Positions 1 through 6,981 of a stretch of 19,776 bases of DNA are shown here, one piece after another; within the stretch, counting starts at the first letter, position 1, and the number at the start of each line of letters is the position of its first letter. Position numbers and translations under genes: made by a program. The notes below the pieces were generated by a model. It was given only the letters and a program-made list of their open reading frames with translations. It made no database searches and was not told where the DNA came from. Source of the stretch: Bacteroidales bacterium (GTDB lineage: Bacteria > Bacteroidota > Bacteroidia > Bacteroidales > Dysgonomonadaceae); the NCBI GenBank assembly GCA_012518155.1, contig JAAYTC010000113.1, positions 1 to 19,776 of the forward strand, read 5' to 3'.

Positions 1-1
1 C

Positions 2-1096
2 ACGGGTAGGGGAGTGAACGACTTGCACGCGGTACTCGATAAGGTGCTGGCCGATCTGCTGAAAGAGAATGTAGATATTCTTCTTATGCCAGGCGACTTG
101 ACGAATCACGGGGAGCGGCAAAGCCATGTGGATGTAACGAAAAAACTACTGCCGTTGCTTGAATCGGGAGTCCGGGTGTTTGTCGTACCTGGGAACCACG
201 ACGTGAACATTCCCAACGCGCGAGCGTACGTCGGAGAATTAGCTGCTCCGGTACCCACTATATCTGCCGAAGAGTTCGCTGAAATCTACGCGCTGTTTGG
301 CTACGGAGATGCCCTCTCTAGGGACGAAGCATCCCTTAGTTACCTCTCGGCCATTAACGACACCACATGGATCCTCGCTTTCGATACCAACCGGTACGAT
401 GAACATACCGATCGCCCCATTACTGCTGGGAGGATCCGCCCCCAAACGATGGAATGGGCACTGAAAATATTGGATAAAGCGCGGAAGGATAACATCACGG
501 TGCTGGGAATGATGCACCACGGGCTGGTAGAGCATATGCCCTACCAGTCGGCCTTTTTCTCCGACTACCTGGTAGAAGAATGGGAGCGTCAAGCCGATCG
601 GTTGGCCGACGCCGGGCTGAAGGTGGTCTTTACCGGTCATTTTCATTCCAACGACGTGAGCCAACGCGTTTCTCCGGCGGGGAACAGGATATACGATGTG
701 GAGACCGCCAGCTTGGCGCAATACCCTTTTGCCTACCGGATCATGGAATTAAAAGAGGGGCAATTATCGATCGACAGCCGGTTCGTGACTTCCATCCCGG
801 GCAATCCCGACTTGAAAGCGGATTACCGCGAAAGGATGAAAACCATCGCGCGTCGAGTGGCCCGTGGACGAATTGAAGGAATGGGCTTGCCGATGCCGGA
901 GGAGACGCTGGACGCGTTGGTCAACTTGATAGCCCGGATGAGCGTCATGCATGCGCGGGGCGACGAAAAGCCGGATGAGGGGATGAAGGAAGCGATAGAG
1001 GATTTCGCGGCCTTGTTAGGTGGGGAGGCAGATATGGAATCGTTTACGTTCGATTTCCCGCCGGAGGATAACCGGCTTGTCATCGATCTGAATTGA
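2..1096 (+). CDS. Metallophosphoesterase, 5'-truncated by the window edge
   Basis: Calcineurin-like phosphoesterase of unknown substrate. The reading frame is open to the left edge. A GTG at 14 could be read as a start, but the family's first metal motif (DxH) is missing, so it should lie upstream and this is the C-terminal part. Counting from the GTG, the visible motifs are GD (residues 27-28, in MPGDLTNHGE), GNHD (60-63), a His pair in MMHHG and the closing GHFH. Together these form most of the two-metal active site. The last 100 residues are a charged extension without a motif I know. Such proteins in Bacteroidota are often exported, but the N-terminus that would show this is not in the window. 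The stop is 4 bases before rnhB, so the two are probably co-transcribed. The family call is firm; substrate and location are unknown. Confidence 0.85.
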   Translation, partial: TGRGVNDLHAVLDKVLADLLKENVDILLMPGDLTNHGERQSHVDVTKKLLPLLESGVRVFVVPGNHDVNIPNARAYVGELAAPVPTISAEEFAEIYALFGYGDALSRDEASLSYLSAINDTTWILAFDTNRYDEHTDRPITAGRIRPQTMEWALKILDKARKDNITVLGMMHHGLVEHMPYQSAFFSDYLVEEWERQADRLADAGLKVVFTGHFHSNDVSQRVSPAGNRIYDVETASLAQYPFAYRIMELKEGQLSIDSRFVTSIPGNPDLKADYRERMKTIARRVARGRIEGMGLPMPEETLDALVNLIARMSVMHARGDEKPDEGMKEAIEDFAALLGGEADMESFTFDFPPEDNRLVIDLN

Positions 1097-1100
1097 AAAA

Positions 1101-1721
1101 ATGAAACAGGAAGTGATGCGATTATTGGGATGCATGGAGGCGGGACGGGTAGAAGCCGGGTGCGACGAGGCGGGGCGCGGCTGCTTGGCGGGGCCTGTGT
1201 TTGCCGCGGCGGTGGTCCTACCGGAGGGTTTCCGGTGCAAGGGGTTGACCGACTCCAAGCAGCTAACGGAAAAGAGACGCCTTGAATTGCGGCACATTAT
1301 AGAAAAGGAGGCGGTTGCTTGTGCCGTGGCAATGTGCAGTCCCCAAGAGATCGACACGATGAATATCCTTTGGGCATCGGTGGAAGCGATGCATCGGGCG
1401 CTGGGCAAGTTGACGGTCCGTCCCGAGCATATCTTGGTGGACGGCAACCGGTTTCGTCCGTATAAGAAGATACCGCATACCTGCGCGGTAAAAGGGGACT
1501 CCAGGTTCTTGTCCATCGCGGCCGCCTCCATCTTGGCCAAGACGTATCGCGATGATTATATGCGGAAGTTACATGAAGAATACCCTATGTATGATTGGGC
1601 ACGTAATAAGGGATATCCCACCCGGACGCATCGGGAAGCACTGGATCGTCACGGCATCACCCCGCATCATCGACAGAGTTTTCGCCTGTTCGAGCAGCAA
1701 TTGGAATTGGAATTTAAGTGA
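1101..1721 (+). CDS. rnhB: Ribonuclease HII
   Basis: Cytoplasmic endonuclease that cuts the RNA strand of RNA-DNA hybrids and starts removal of single ribonucleotides misinserted in DNA. The protein has 206 residues, normal for the family. The four acidic metal ligands are visible: D22 and E23 in DEAGRG, D114 in VDGNR and D133 in KGDSR. The SIAAASILAK helix and the C-terminal NKGYPT and HHRQSF motifs are also present. The ATG at 1101 follows the phosphoesterase stop by 4 bases; the ATGs at residues 6 and 12 are alternative starts that would not remove any motif. The N-terminus holds a small repetition (EAGR twice, EAG three times) around the active-site loop. No terminator is seen after the stop; convergent tex ends 68 bases further on. 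Confidence 0.97.
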   Translation: MKQEVMRLLGCMEAGRVEAGCDEAGRGCLAGPVFAAAVVLPEGFRCKGLTDSKQLTEKRRLELRHIIEKEAVACAVAMCSPQEIDTMNILWASVEAMHRALGKLTVRPEHILVDGNRFRPYKKIPHTCAVKGDSRFLSIAAASILAKTYRDDYMRKLHEEYPMYDWARNKGYPTRTHREALDRHGITPHHRQSFRLFEQQLELEFK

Positions 1722-1738
1722 CGCTGCCCTCTCTCGGA

Positions 1739-1804
1739 ATGCTCTTTCTTGACATCCTTTTTCTTAATATCCTTTCCAGATGCTCTTCTTATGACACCCC
1801 TTTC
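1739..1804. repeat. Imperfect direct repeat at the rnhB/tex convergence
   Basis: Two similar stretches of about 25 bases lie at 1739-1763 and 1780-1804. Both start ATGCTCTT, continue through CTT and GACA, and end in a C/T-rich run closing with TTTC; small indels separate them. The second copy includes the last codons and stop of tex (minus strand). It may be a small tail duplication or only low-complexity pyrimidine sequence. No hairpin terminator is seen for either convergent gene. Confidence 0.35.
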
Positions 1805-3915
1805 ATGCTGAGTTGAATACGCCCACGGGTTAGATCGATCGTCAGCACCTTTACCTTCACATGCTGGTGCAGCGACACCACCTCGGCAGGATTCGACACG
1901 AACCGGTCGGCCAACTCCGAGATATGCACCAGTCCGTTCTCCTTGATGCCCACGTCCACGAAACAGCCGAAGTTGGTGATGTTGGTGACGATACCGGGCA
2001 ATACCATCCCCTCTTTCAGGTCGCCGATAGCCCGGATAGAGGGATCGAATTCCAGCACCTTCGAGGTACCGCGGGGATCCCGCCCCGGTTTCTCCAGCTC
2101 CTGCAGTATGTCGGTCAATGTTTCTGTTCCTACCGTTTCTGTCTTGTACCGGTCCATCTCGAGGGTATCGATCAACGCCTTGTTGTGCATCAGCTCTTGC
2201 ACCGACAAGTTCATGTCGCCCGCCATCCGTTCCACCACCGGGTAGCTCTCGGGATGCACCGCGGAGTTATCCAACGGGTTCTCCGAGTCGGGCACCCGCA
2301 AGAAGCCCGCGCATTGTTGGAAGGCTTTTTCGCCGAGACGAGGTACCTTCTTTAGCTCTTTACGCGAACGAAACGGACCATTTTTCGCACGGTAGTTCAC
2401 GATATTCTGCGCCAGTGCTTCCCCCAATCCCGACACGTAGGTGAGCAGGTGCTTGCTCGCCGTGTTGAGGTTTACCCCCACTTGATTCACAGAGCTCTCT
2501 ACGGTCTGATCTAGCGACCGCTTTAACTTCGACTGGTCGACGTCGTGTTGGTATTGTCCCACGCCGATCGACTTGGGGTCGATCTTCACCAGCTCCGCGA
2601 GCGGGTCGCTCAACCGCCGTCCGATGGAGACAGCCCCCCGCACGGTCACGTCGTACTCGGGGAATTCCTCCCGGGCGATCTTGGAGGCGGAGTAGACCGA
2701 GGCCCCGCTTTCGCTCACGACAAACACTTTCACCTCTTTCTCGTACCGCAGGTTGGCGATAAACCGTTCGGTCTCCCTGCTCGCGGTGCCGTTGCCGATG
2801 GCGATGGCATCGATCCGGTAGGTCGACACCAGCTTCACCACCTTGCTGGCCGCCTTGGAGGCCTCTTTCTGGGGCGGGTGGGGGTAGATGGTCTCGTTGT
2901 GCAGCAAGTTCCCCTGCTCGTCGAGGCACACCAGCTTGCAACCGGTGCGGTAGCCGGGGTCTATGGCCAGTATGCGTTTTTGTCCCAGCGGGGGAGCCAG
3001 CAACAACTGCCGCAGGTTCTCCGCGAAGACCGCGATCGCCTCTTCGTCCGCCTTCTCCTTCGAGAGGTTGGCAAACTCCGTCTCGATGGAGGGTTTCAGG
3101 AGCCGCTTATATGCATCCACCACCGCGTCTTCCACCTGGTAGGACGACGCGCTGTCGTTCTTCACGAAGCGGCGTACCAGCCGGTCGATGCACTTCTCCT
3201 CGTCGGGGGCAATCGATACCCGCAATATTCCTTCCGATTCTCCCCGGCGGACAGCCAGAATACGGTGGGACGGGCAACGGTGTAACAAGGCGGAGAAATC
3301 GAAATAGTCTCGGTATTTCTCGCCCTCCTCCTCTTTTCCTTTGATCACCTTGGAGGTAATCATCGCTTCCCGGGCGAAGATAGCTCGTACTGAATGACGG
3401 GCGGAGGTGTCTTCGTTCACCCATTCCGCGATGATATCACGCGCTCCTTTTAGCGCCTCGTCGGCCGTGGCTACCTCCCCCTTCACGAACTCCGCGGCCT
3501 TGGGTTCCACCGGCCCCCGGTGTTGGGCCATCAGCCAATCGGCCAAAGGTTCCAATCCCTTCTTGCGTGCCATCTCGGCACGGGTCTGCCGTTTCGGCTT
3601 AAAGGGGAGGTAGAGATCCTCCAGCTCGGTGGCGTCCCAGCACTCCTCGATGGTTGTTTTCAGTTCAGGGGTGAGCTTCTCCTGCTCCTCGATCGATTTT
3701 AGAATAAACTCCTTTCGCTTCTCGAGTTCTTTATACTTCTCGTGGAGGGATTTAACTTGGCCCACCTGCACCTCGTCGAGCCCCCCTGTCGCCTCCTTTC
3801 GGTAGCGGCTGATAAAGGGGATGGTGGCCCCCTCCTCCAGGAGCCGGATGCAGTTCTCGATAGGCTTGAGCGGGATCGAAAGCGATGTAGAAATTAGCGC
3901 GTGTATGATTGACAT
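1789..3915 (-). CDS. tex: Tex family RNA-binding S1 protein
   Basis: Tex/YhgF-type transcription accessory protein: a cytoplasmic nucleic-acid-binding protein linked to transcription and RNA metabolism, with its exact role still debated. The 708 residues show the full family order: helical Tex N-terminal domain (about 1-190), YqgF/RuvX-like RNase H fold (about 313-440, starting LAIDPGYRTG), helix-hairpin-helix region (about 482-540, NLNTASKHLL and GLGEALAQNIV) and an S1 domain (about 635-704, GMVLPGIVTNITNFGCFVDV). The length fits Tex proteins of Bacteroidota, somewhat shorter than the E. coli form. The ATG is followed by a typical Tex start (MSIIHALIST). It diverges from radA. The upstream region carries two tandem -7-like boxes. 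G+C looks higher here and in radA than in the adk operon, with no sign of foreign origin. Confidence 0.96.
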   Translation of the reverse strand: MSIIHALISTSLSIPLKPIENCIRLLEEGATIPFISRYRKEATGGLDEVQVGQVKSLHEKYKELEKRKEFILKSIEEQEKLTPELKTTIEECWDATELEDLYLPFKPKRQTRAEMARKKGLEPLADWLMAQHRGPVEPKAAEFVKGEVATADEALKGARDIIAEWVNEDTSARHSVRAIFAREAMITSKVIKGKEEEGEKYRDYFDFSALLHRCPSHRILAVRRGESEGILRVSIAPDEEKCIDRLVRRFVKNDSASSYQVEDAVVDAYKRLLKPSIETEFANLSKEKADEEAIAVFAENLRQLLLAPPLGQKRILAIDPGYRTGCKLVCLDEQGNLLHNETIYPHPPQKEASKAASKVVKLVSTYRIDAIAIGNGTASRETERFIANLRYEKEVKVFVVSESGASVYSASKIAREEFPEYDVTVRGAVSIGRRLSDPLAELVKIDPKSIGVGQYQHDVDQSKLKRSLDQTVESSVNQVGVNLNTASKHLLTYVSGLGEALAQNIVNYRAKNGPFRSRKELKKVPRLGEKAFQQCAGFLRVPDSENPLDNSAVHPESYPVVERMAGDMNLSVQELMHNKALIDTLEMDRYKTETVGTETLTDILQELEKPGRDPRGTSKVLEFDPSIRAIGDLKEGMVLPGIVTNITNFGCFVDVGIKENGLVHISELADRFVSNPAEVVSLHQHVKVKVLTIDLTRGRIQLSMKGVS

Positions 3916-3931
3916 TGTGAGTGGATTTATA

Positions 3932-3961
3932 GTTGCTGCAAAAATAGTTGCTACAAAAATA
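3932..3961 (-). promoter_or_regulatory. Tandem 15-base repeat carrying two -7 boxes upstream of tex
   Basis: Copies at 3932-3946 and 3947-3961 (plus strand GTTGCTGCAAAAATA and GTTGCTACAAAAATA) differ at one base. Read on the minus strand each contains TATTTTTG, a match to the Bacteroidota -7 consensus TAnnTTTG, 17-45 bases before the tex start codon. I see no clear TTTG -33 box at the usual spacing for either copy. Confidence 0.5.
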
Positions 3962-3974
3962 CAAGAAATTTCCG

Positions 3975-3982
3975 TATCTTTA
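3975..3982 (+). promoter_or_regulatory. Weak candidate -7 box for radA
   Basis: TATCTTTA resembles the TAnnTTTG box with the last base changed. It lies about 190 bases before the radA start, which would leave a long leader. A TTG at 3948-3950 is 23 bases away, slightly too far for a standard -33 element. It is a weak call. Confidence 0.3.
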
Positions 3983-4030
3983 CCTCAATAAGCGAATCAC
4001 CAGGTCCAAGAAACTCAAGGGAGACCTTTT

Positions 4031-4061
4031 ATGCACGTTTTAAGATAGAGTAAGCGTGCAT
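4031..4061 (+). repeat. Inverted repeat in the radA leader
   Basis: ATGCACG (4031-4037) and CGTGCAT (4055-4061) are perfect inverted copies separated by 17 bases. The element lies between the candidate radA promoter and the radA start. It could be a binding site for a dimeric regulator or a leader hairpin. No coding sequence is supported here: the ATG at 4031 opens only five codons. Confidence 0.45.
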
Positions 4062-4169
4062 CTTGCTTGAATGAGGAGGCTATCAACGGGTATACCGTGA
4101 CGAAATGGTACGTATTACACGACGAAAAAGCAGATGAAACGAGCAAGGGCATATTAAAACAATCAACGG

Positions 4170-5537
4170 ATGGCAAAATTAAAATCGGTCTATTTTTGCA
4201 GCAGCTGCGGGCACGAGTCCCCCAAGTGGATGGGGAGGTGCCCCGCCTGCGGGGAGTGGTCCACCTTCGTGGAGGAGGTGGTGCGCAAGGACGCCGCCGC
4301 GAGGCAGGACGACACCCGCTCCTTCACCTCGATGAAAAGTGAGCCTCTCACGCTGCGGGAGATCAAGGCGGAGGAGGAGCCGCGCATCGATACACGGGAC
4401 GGCGAACTGAACCGGGTATTGGGCGGGGGATTGGTCCCCGCTTCGGTAGTGCTTATCGGCGGCGAGCCGGGAATTGGGAAGTCGACCCTCGTGCTGCAAA
4501 CCGCGCTTAAACTGAAGGGGCTGCCCATCCTTTACGTCTCCGGTGAAGAGAGTGCTCGACAGTTGAAGCTCCGGGCCGAGCGGATCGGGTTGGAGAACGA
4601 CGACTGCCGGATCGTCTGCGAGACGAACCTCGATGAGATCTTTCGTCACGTGAAGAACGTGTCACCCTGCCTGCTGATTGTCGACTCCATCCAGACGGTC
4701 TACAGCGACGCGTTGGAGTCTGCCCCGGGCAGCATCTCGCAGGTACGCGAGTGTGCCTCGTTATTGCTCAAGTTCGCGAAGCAGTCGGGTACTCCGGTGC
4801 TGCTTATCGGACATATCACCAAGGAGGGAAGCATCGCGGGTCCCAAGGTGCTGGAACACATCGTGGACGCGGTGTTGCAGTTCGAGGGCGACCAACATTA
4901 CATGTACCGGGTGTTGCGGGGCATCAAGAACCGGTTCGGGAGCACTGCCGAGCTGGGGATCTACGAGATGAACCAATCGGGCTTGCGGGAGGTGAGCAAT
5001 CCATCCGAACTGCTGCTCACCCGAAACCACGAAGGGTTGAGCGGGGTCTCCATTGCCGCGGCGATCGAAGGCATCCGCCCCTTCCTGATCGAGACGCAAG
5101 CACTGGTGAGCACCGCCGCGTACGGCACCCCGCAACGGTCGGCCACCGGCTTCGACATCCGGCGGATGAACATGTTGTTGGCCGTGTTAGAAAAACGGGC
5201 GGGGTTCAAGCTGGCCCAGAAAGATGTGTTCCTCAATATCGCCGGAGGGTTACGGGTAAGCGATCCGGGAATGGATTTATCGGTGATCACCGCGGTGTTG
5301 TCGTCGAGCCTCGATATGACGGTGGATCCGGACACCTGCCTCTGCGGGGAAGTGGGCCTTTCGGGAGAGATACGCCCCGTCCACCGCGTGGAACAACGGG
5401 TGCAAGAGGCTGAAAAACTGGGATTCTCCCGCGTGTTGATCCCTTCCAATAACCTGAAAGGGTACCCTAAGAAAGGGAGCATCGAAATCGCGGAGGTGCG
5501 GAAGGTGAGCGACGCGTTCCGACTGCTTTTTTCCTGA
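4170..5537 (+). CDS. radA: DNA repair protein RadA (Sms)
   Basis: RecA-like, DnaB-type ATPase that helps process branched recombination intermediates during DNA repair. At 455 residues it has the usual length. In order: a C4 zinc finger (C10, C13, C24, C27; CSSCG and CPACGEW), the Walker A P-loop (97-106, GGEPGIGKST), Walker B (LLIVDS, about 168-173), the RadA signature KNRFG (253-257), and a Lon-protease-like C-terminal domain (about 290-455) ending in the GLSGEIRPV and LIPSNN region. The ATG at 4170 gives the canonical MAK start just before the zinc finger. A TTG-started frame that begins at 4067 overlaps but has no family features. There is no obvious Shine-Dalgarno sequence. It diverges from tex, and the tRNA-Cys unit follows after about 190 bases. 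Confidence 0.97.
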   Translation: MAKLKSVYFCSSCGHESPKWMGRCPACGEWSTFVEEVVRKDAAARQDDTRSFTSMKSEPLTLREIKAEEEPRIDTRDGELNRVLGGGLVPASVVLIGGEPGIGKSTLVLQTALKLKGLPILYVSGEESARQLKLRAERIGLENDDCRIVCETNLDEIFRHVKNVSPCLLIVDSIQTVYSDALESAPGSISQVRECASLLLKFAKQSGTPVLLIGHITKEGSIAGPKVLEHIVDAVLQFEGDQHYMYRVLRGIKNRFGSTAELGIYEMNQSGLREVSNPSELLLTRNHEGLSGVSIAAAIEGIRPFLIETQALVSTAAYGTPQRSATGFDIRRMNMLLAVLEKRAGFKLAQKDVFLNIAGGLRVSDPGMDLSVITAVLSSSLDMTVDPDTCLCGEVGLSGEIRPVHRVEQRVQEAEKLGFSRVLIPSNNLKGYPKKGSIEIAEVRKVSDAFRLLFS

Positions 5538-5672
5538 GCGCGAAAGAACGGGTGGACGAACGAGGTCGGTAATCAATTACGACTATAGCAGCTGACCGAG
5601 CGAGGTAAGTGTTAGAGTGGGGGCCATGGTAATTTTGAATTTTCGAGAAACGAAAGAAATACGGTGAATCTC

Positions 5673-5703
5673 TTTGAAACTCTAAAAATATATAGTACAT
5701 TTG
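5673..5703 (+). promoter_or_regulatory. Promoter of tRNA-Cys
   Basis: TTTG (5673-5676), 19 bases, then TACATTTG (5696-5703) exactly matches the Bacteroidota sigma-ABfr consensus TTTG-N19-21-TAnnTTTG. The predicted transcription start is a few bases downstream, about 20 bases before the tRNA. The upstream stretch 5538-5672 holds nothing else that I can support. Confidence 0.88.
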
Positions 5704-5729
5704 CAACCGCTCTGCATATTTAGCAATAA

Positions 5730-5803
5730 GGTACCTTGGCCGAGTGGTTAGGCGTCGGTCTGCAAAACCGTTGACGGCGGTTCGAATCCGCCAGGTACCT
5801 CCA
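5730..5803 (+). tRNA. tRNA-Cys (anticodon GCA), CCA encoded
   Basis: A full cloverleaf folds: acceptor GGTACCT (5730-5736) with AGGTACC (5793-5799), a GCC/GGC D-stem, anticodon loop CTGCAAA (5760-5766) with GCA at 5762-5764, and T-arm GGCGG-TTCGAAT-CCGCC (5776-5792). The discriminator base is T at 5800, the expected cysteine identity base, followed by an encoded CCA. The outermost pair of the anticodon stem (5755/5771) is T opposite T, a mismatch at the 27-43 position. The other four pairs are sound. Confidence 0.97.
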
Positions 5804-5810
5804 AGAAAAT

Positions 5811-5852
5811 CCTTGCAACCGCCTGTAATCGGGATTGGTCGCAAGGTTTTTT
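5811..5852 (+). terminator. Rho-independent terminator of tRNA-Cys
   Basis: CCTTGCAACC (5811-5820) pairs with GGTCGCAAGG (5837-5846) with one A-C mismatch, followed by six Ts (5847-5852). It begins 8 bases after the tRNA CCA end. Confidence 0.88.
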
Positions 5853-5914
5853 ATTTCACGGATCTCCGTGAGTTTGCAACGCGATCGAGGTGAGTCTGCA
5901 GTGCGAACTAATTG

Positions 5915-6232
5915 TCAGGAAGTTTGGGAATCCTCTTTCTTGAACGCATCGGTTACCTTTTCGTAGTTCTCTTTCCAAGATTCGGATACGGTGTTAAAGA
6001 AATCACTCGCACTTTCTCGAATCACTTCCCATTTGCCATCGGCTACATTTTCGTACTCTTGTAATTTAGAAGCCAAGTTATCCCGTATTCCTTTCAAATT
6101 ATCCAATTGCTCCCGGTACTCCTCTTTCGCGTCATCCGCGATTTCGTCGGCTTTCTGATCCAGCTTGTTTATGTAGTCTGCCAGGTCGTTCAAAACCTGA
6201 TAGGCTTTTTGTTTAAATTCGTCTTTTTTCAT
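5915..6232 (-). CDS. Small coiled-coil protein, sll1863-like stress protein (tentative)
   Basis: This 105-residue, highly charged, all-helical protein starts MKKDEFKQKA. It has no membrane segment, no signal peptide and no cysteine. The region to about residue 65 shows coiled-coil heptads rich in Asp, Glu, Lys and Leu (DQKADEIADDAKEEY and DNLKGIRDNLASKL). The second half carries two tryptophans and ends in a charged tail. The composition resembles short hydrophilic coiled-coil proteins named after cyanobacterial Sll1863 and often tied to stress; I propose this from pattern only. I chose the ATG at 6232. A TTG nine codons earlier (6259) extends the frame but has no support. The gene is alone, convergent with the tRNA-Cys unit and divergent from adk. 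A weak TACATTG box lies near 6255-6262 on its strand. Confidence 0.8.
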   Translation of the reverse strand: MKKDEFKQKAYQVLNDLADYINKLDQKADEIADDAKEEYREQLDNLKGIRDNLASKLQEYENVADGKWEVIRESASDFFNTVSESWKENYEKVTDAFKKEDSQTS

Positions 6233-6374
6233 CGTGATGTGTATGGTGTTTAACTTCAATGTATAAACATTTTACGATTGCTTTTGGTTCAAAGCGAGAA
6301 CTATCTTGGCAATTCGTTTGATCGAAAAAAGGCAATAGATATGTCATAAAGTAAGCAAAATAACAGAAAAACCG

Positions 6375-6382
6375 TATCTTTG
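6375..6382 (+). promoter_or_regulatory. -7 box for the adk-obg-pgeF operon
   Basis: TATCTTTG at 6375-6382 matches TAnnTTTG and gives a leader of roughly 15-20 bases before the adk ATG. No good TTTG -33 element lies 19-21 bases upstream; the region is A-rich instead. Confidence 0.7.
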
Positions 6383-6402
6383 CAACTTAGAAAAAAAGTT
6401 TT

Positions 6403-6978
6403 ATGTTGAATATAGTAATTTTTGGAGCCCCAGGTTCAGGGAAAGGAACGCAGAGTGAGAAACTGATCGAAAAATATGGTTTAAAACATGTATCTACCGG
6501 AGATTTACTTCGTTCAGAGATAAAAAAGAAAACGAAGCTGGGACTCATGGCAGACTCTTACATCTCGAAAGGGCAGCTAGTTCCCGACGAGGTTGTAATC
6601 AGGATGATAGAGGGATTGTTCGAAAAACATCAAGGTACACCCGGGTTTATTTTCGATGGTTTTCCAAGAACATTGACGCAGGGGAAGGCCCTCGATGAAA
6701 TATTGGATAAAAAGGGAGAAAAAATCTCCATGGTTCTTAGCTTGGAGGTAGAAGATGAGGAATTGATCGAACGTCTCCTGAAACGAGGAGAGATTTCGGG
6801 ACGTTCCGATGACAATCGGGAAACAATCGAGTTGCGATTAAAAGTGTATTATGAACAAACGGCACCCTTGAAGGAGTTTTATAGGGAGCAGGGCAAGTTA
6901 GTACGGATAACAGGTCACGGTTCCATTGATACTATTTTTGAATCAATGGCTACCGTCGTGAACCGGATTATAGCTTAG
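6403..6978 (+). CDS. adk: Adenylate kinase (short-LID type)
   Basis: Cytoplasmic enzyme that interconverts ATP + AMP and 2 ADP, setting adenylate balance. The 191 residues show the P-loop GAPGSGKGT (8-16), the AMP-binding STGDLLR (31-37), the DGFPRT motif (85-90) and a short LID loop RGEISGRSDDN (128-138) without the long zinc- or hydrogen-bonded LID of the 214-residue E. coli form. The basic residues needed for phosphate contact (R89, R134, R139) are present. The ATG follows a -7 box closely and has no Shine-Dalgarno sequence, as usual for the phylum. The stop is three bases before obg, so the two are clearly co-transcribed. Confidence 0.97.
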   Translation: MLNIVIFGAPGSGKGTQSEKLIEKYGLKHVSTGDLLRSEIKKKTKLGLMADSYISKGQLVPDEVVIRMIEGLFEKHQGTPGFIFDGFPRTLTQGKALDEILDKKGEKISMVLSLEVEDEELIERLLKRGEISGRSDDNRETIELRLKVYYEQTAPLKEFYREQGKLVRITGHGSIDTIFESMATVVNRIIA

Positions 6979-6981
6979 TGT

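Noticed and set aside
2545..3285. 246-codon open frame on the plus strand
   Set aside because: Entirely antisense to tex; the peptide has no family features, and long shadow frames are expected in G+C-rich genes.
4067..4342. TTG-started frame overlapping the radA start
   Set aside because: Its second half is radA read out of frame, and the first half has no recognisable feature or Shine-Dalgarno support.
4751..5413. 220-codon open frame on the plus strand
   Set aside because: Frame-shifted shadow of radA, whose own frame carries every conserved motif.
5467..5844. Minus-strand frame across the tRNA-Cys gene
   Set aside because: It runs antisense through the tRNA, its promoter and its terminator, a well-known type of false gene.
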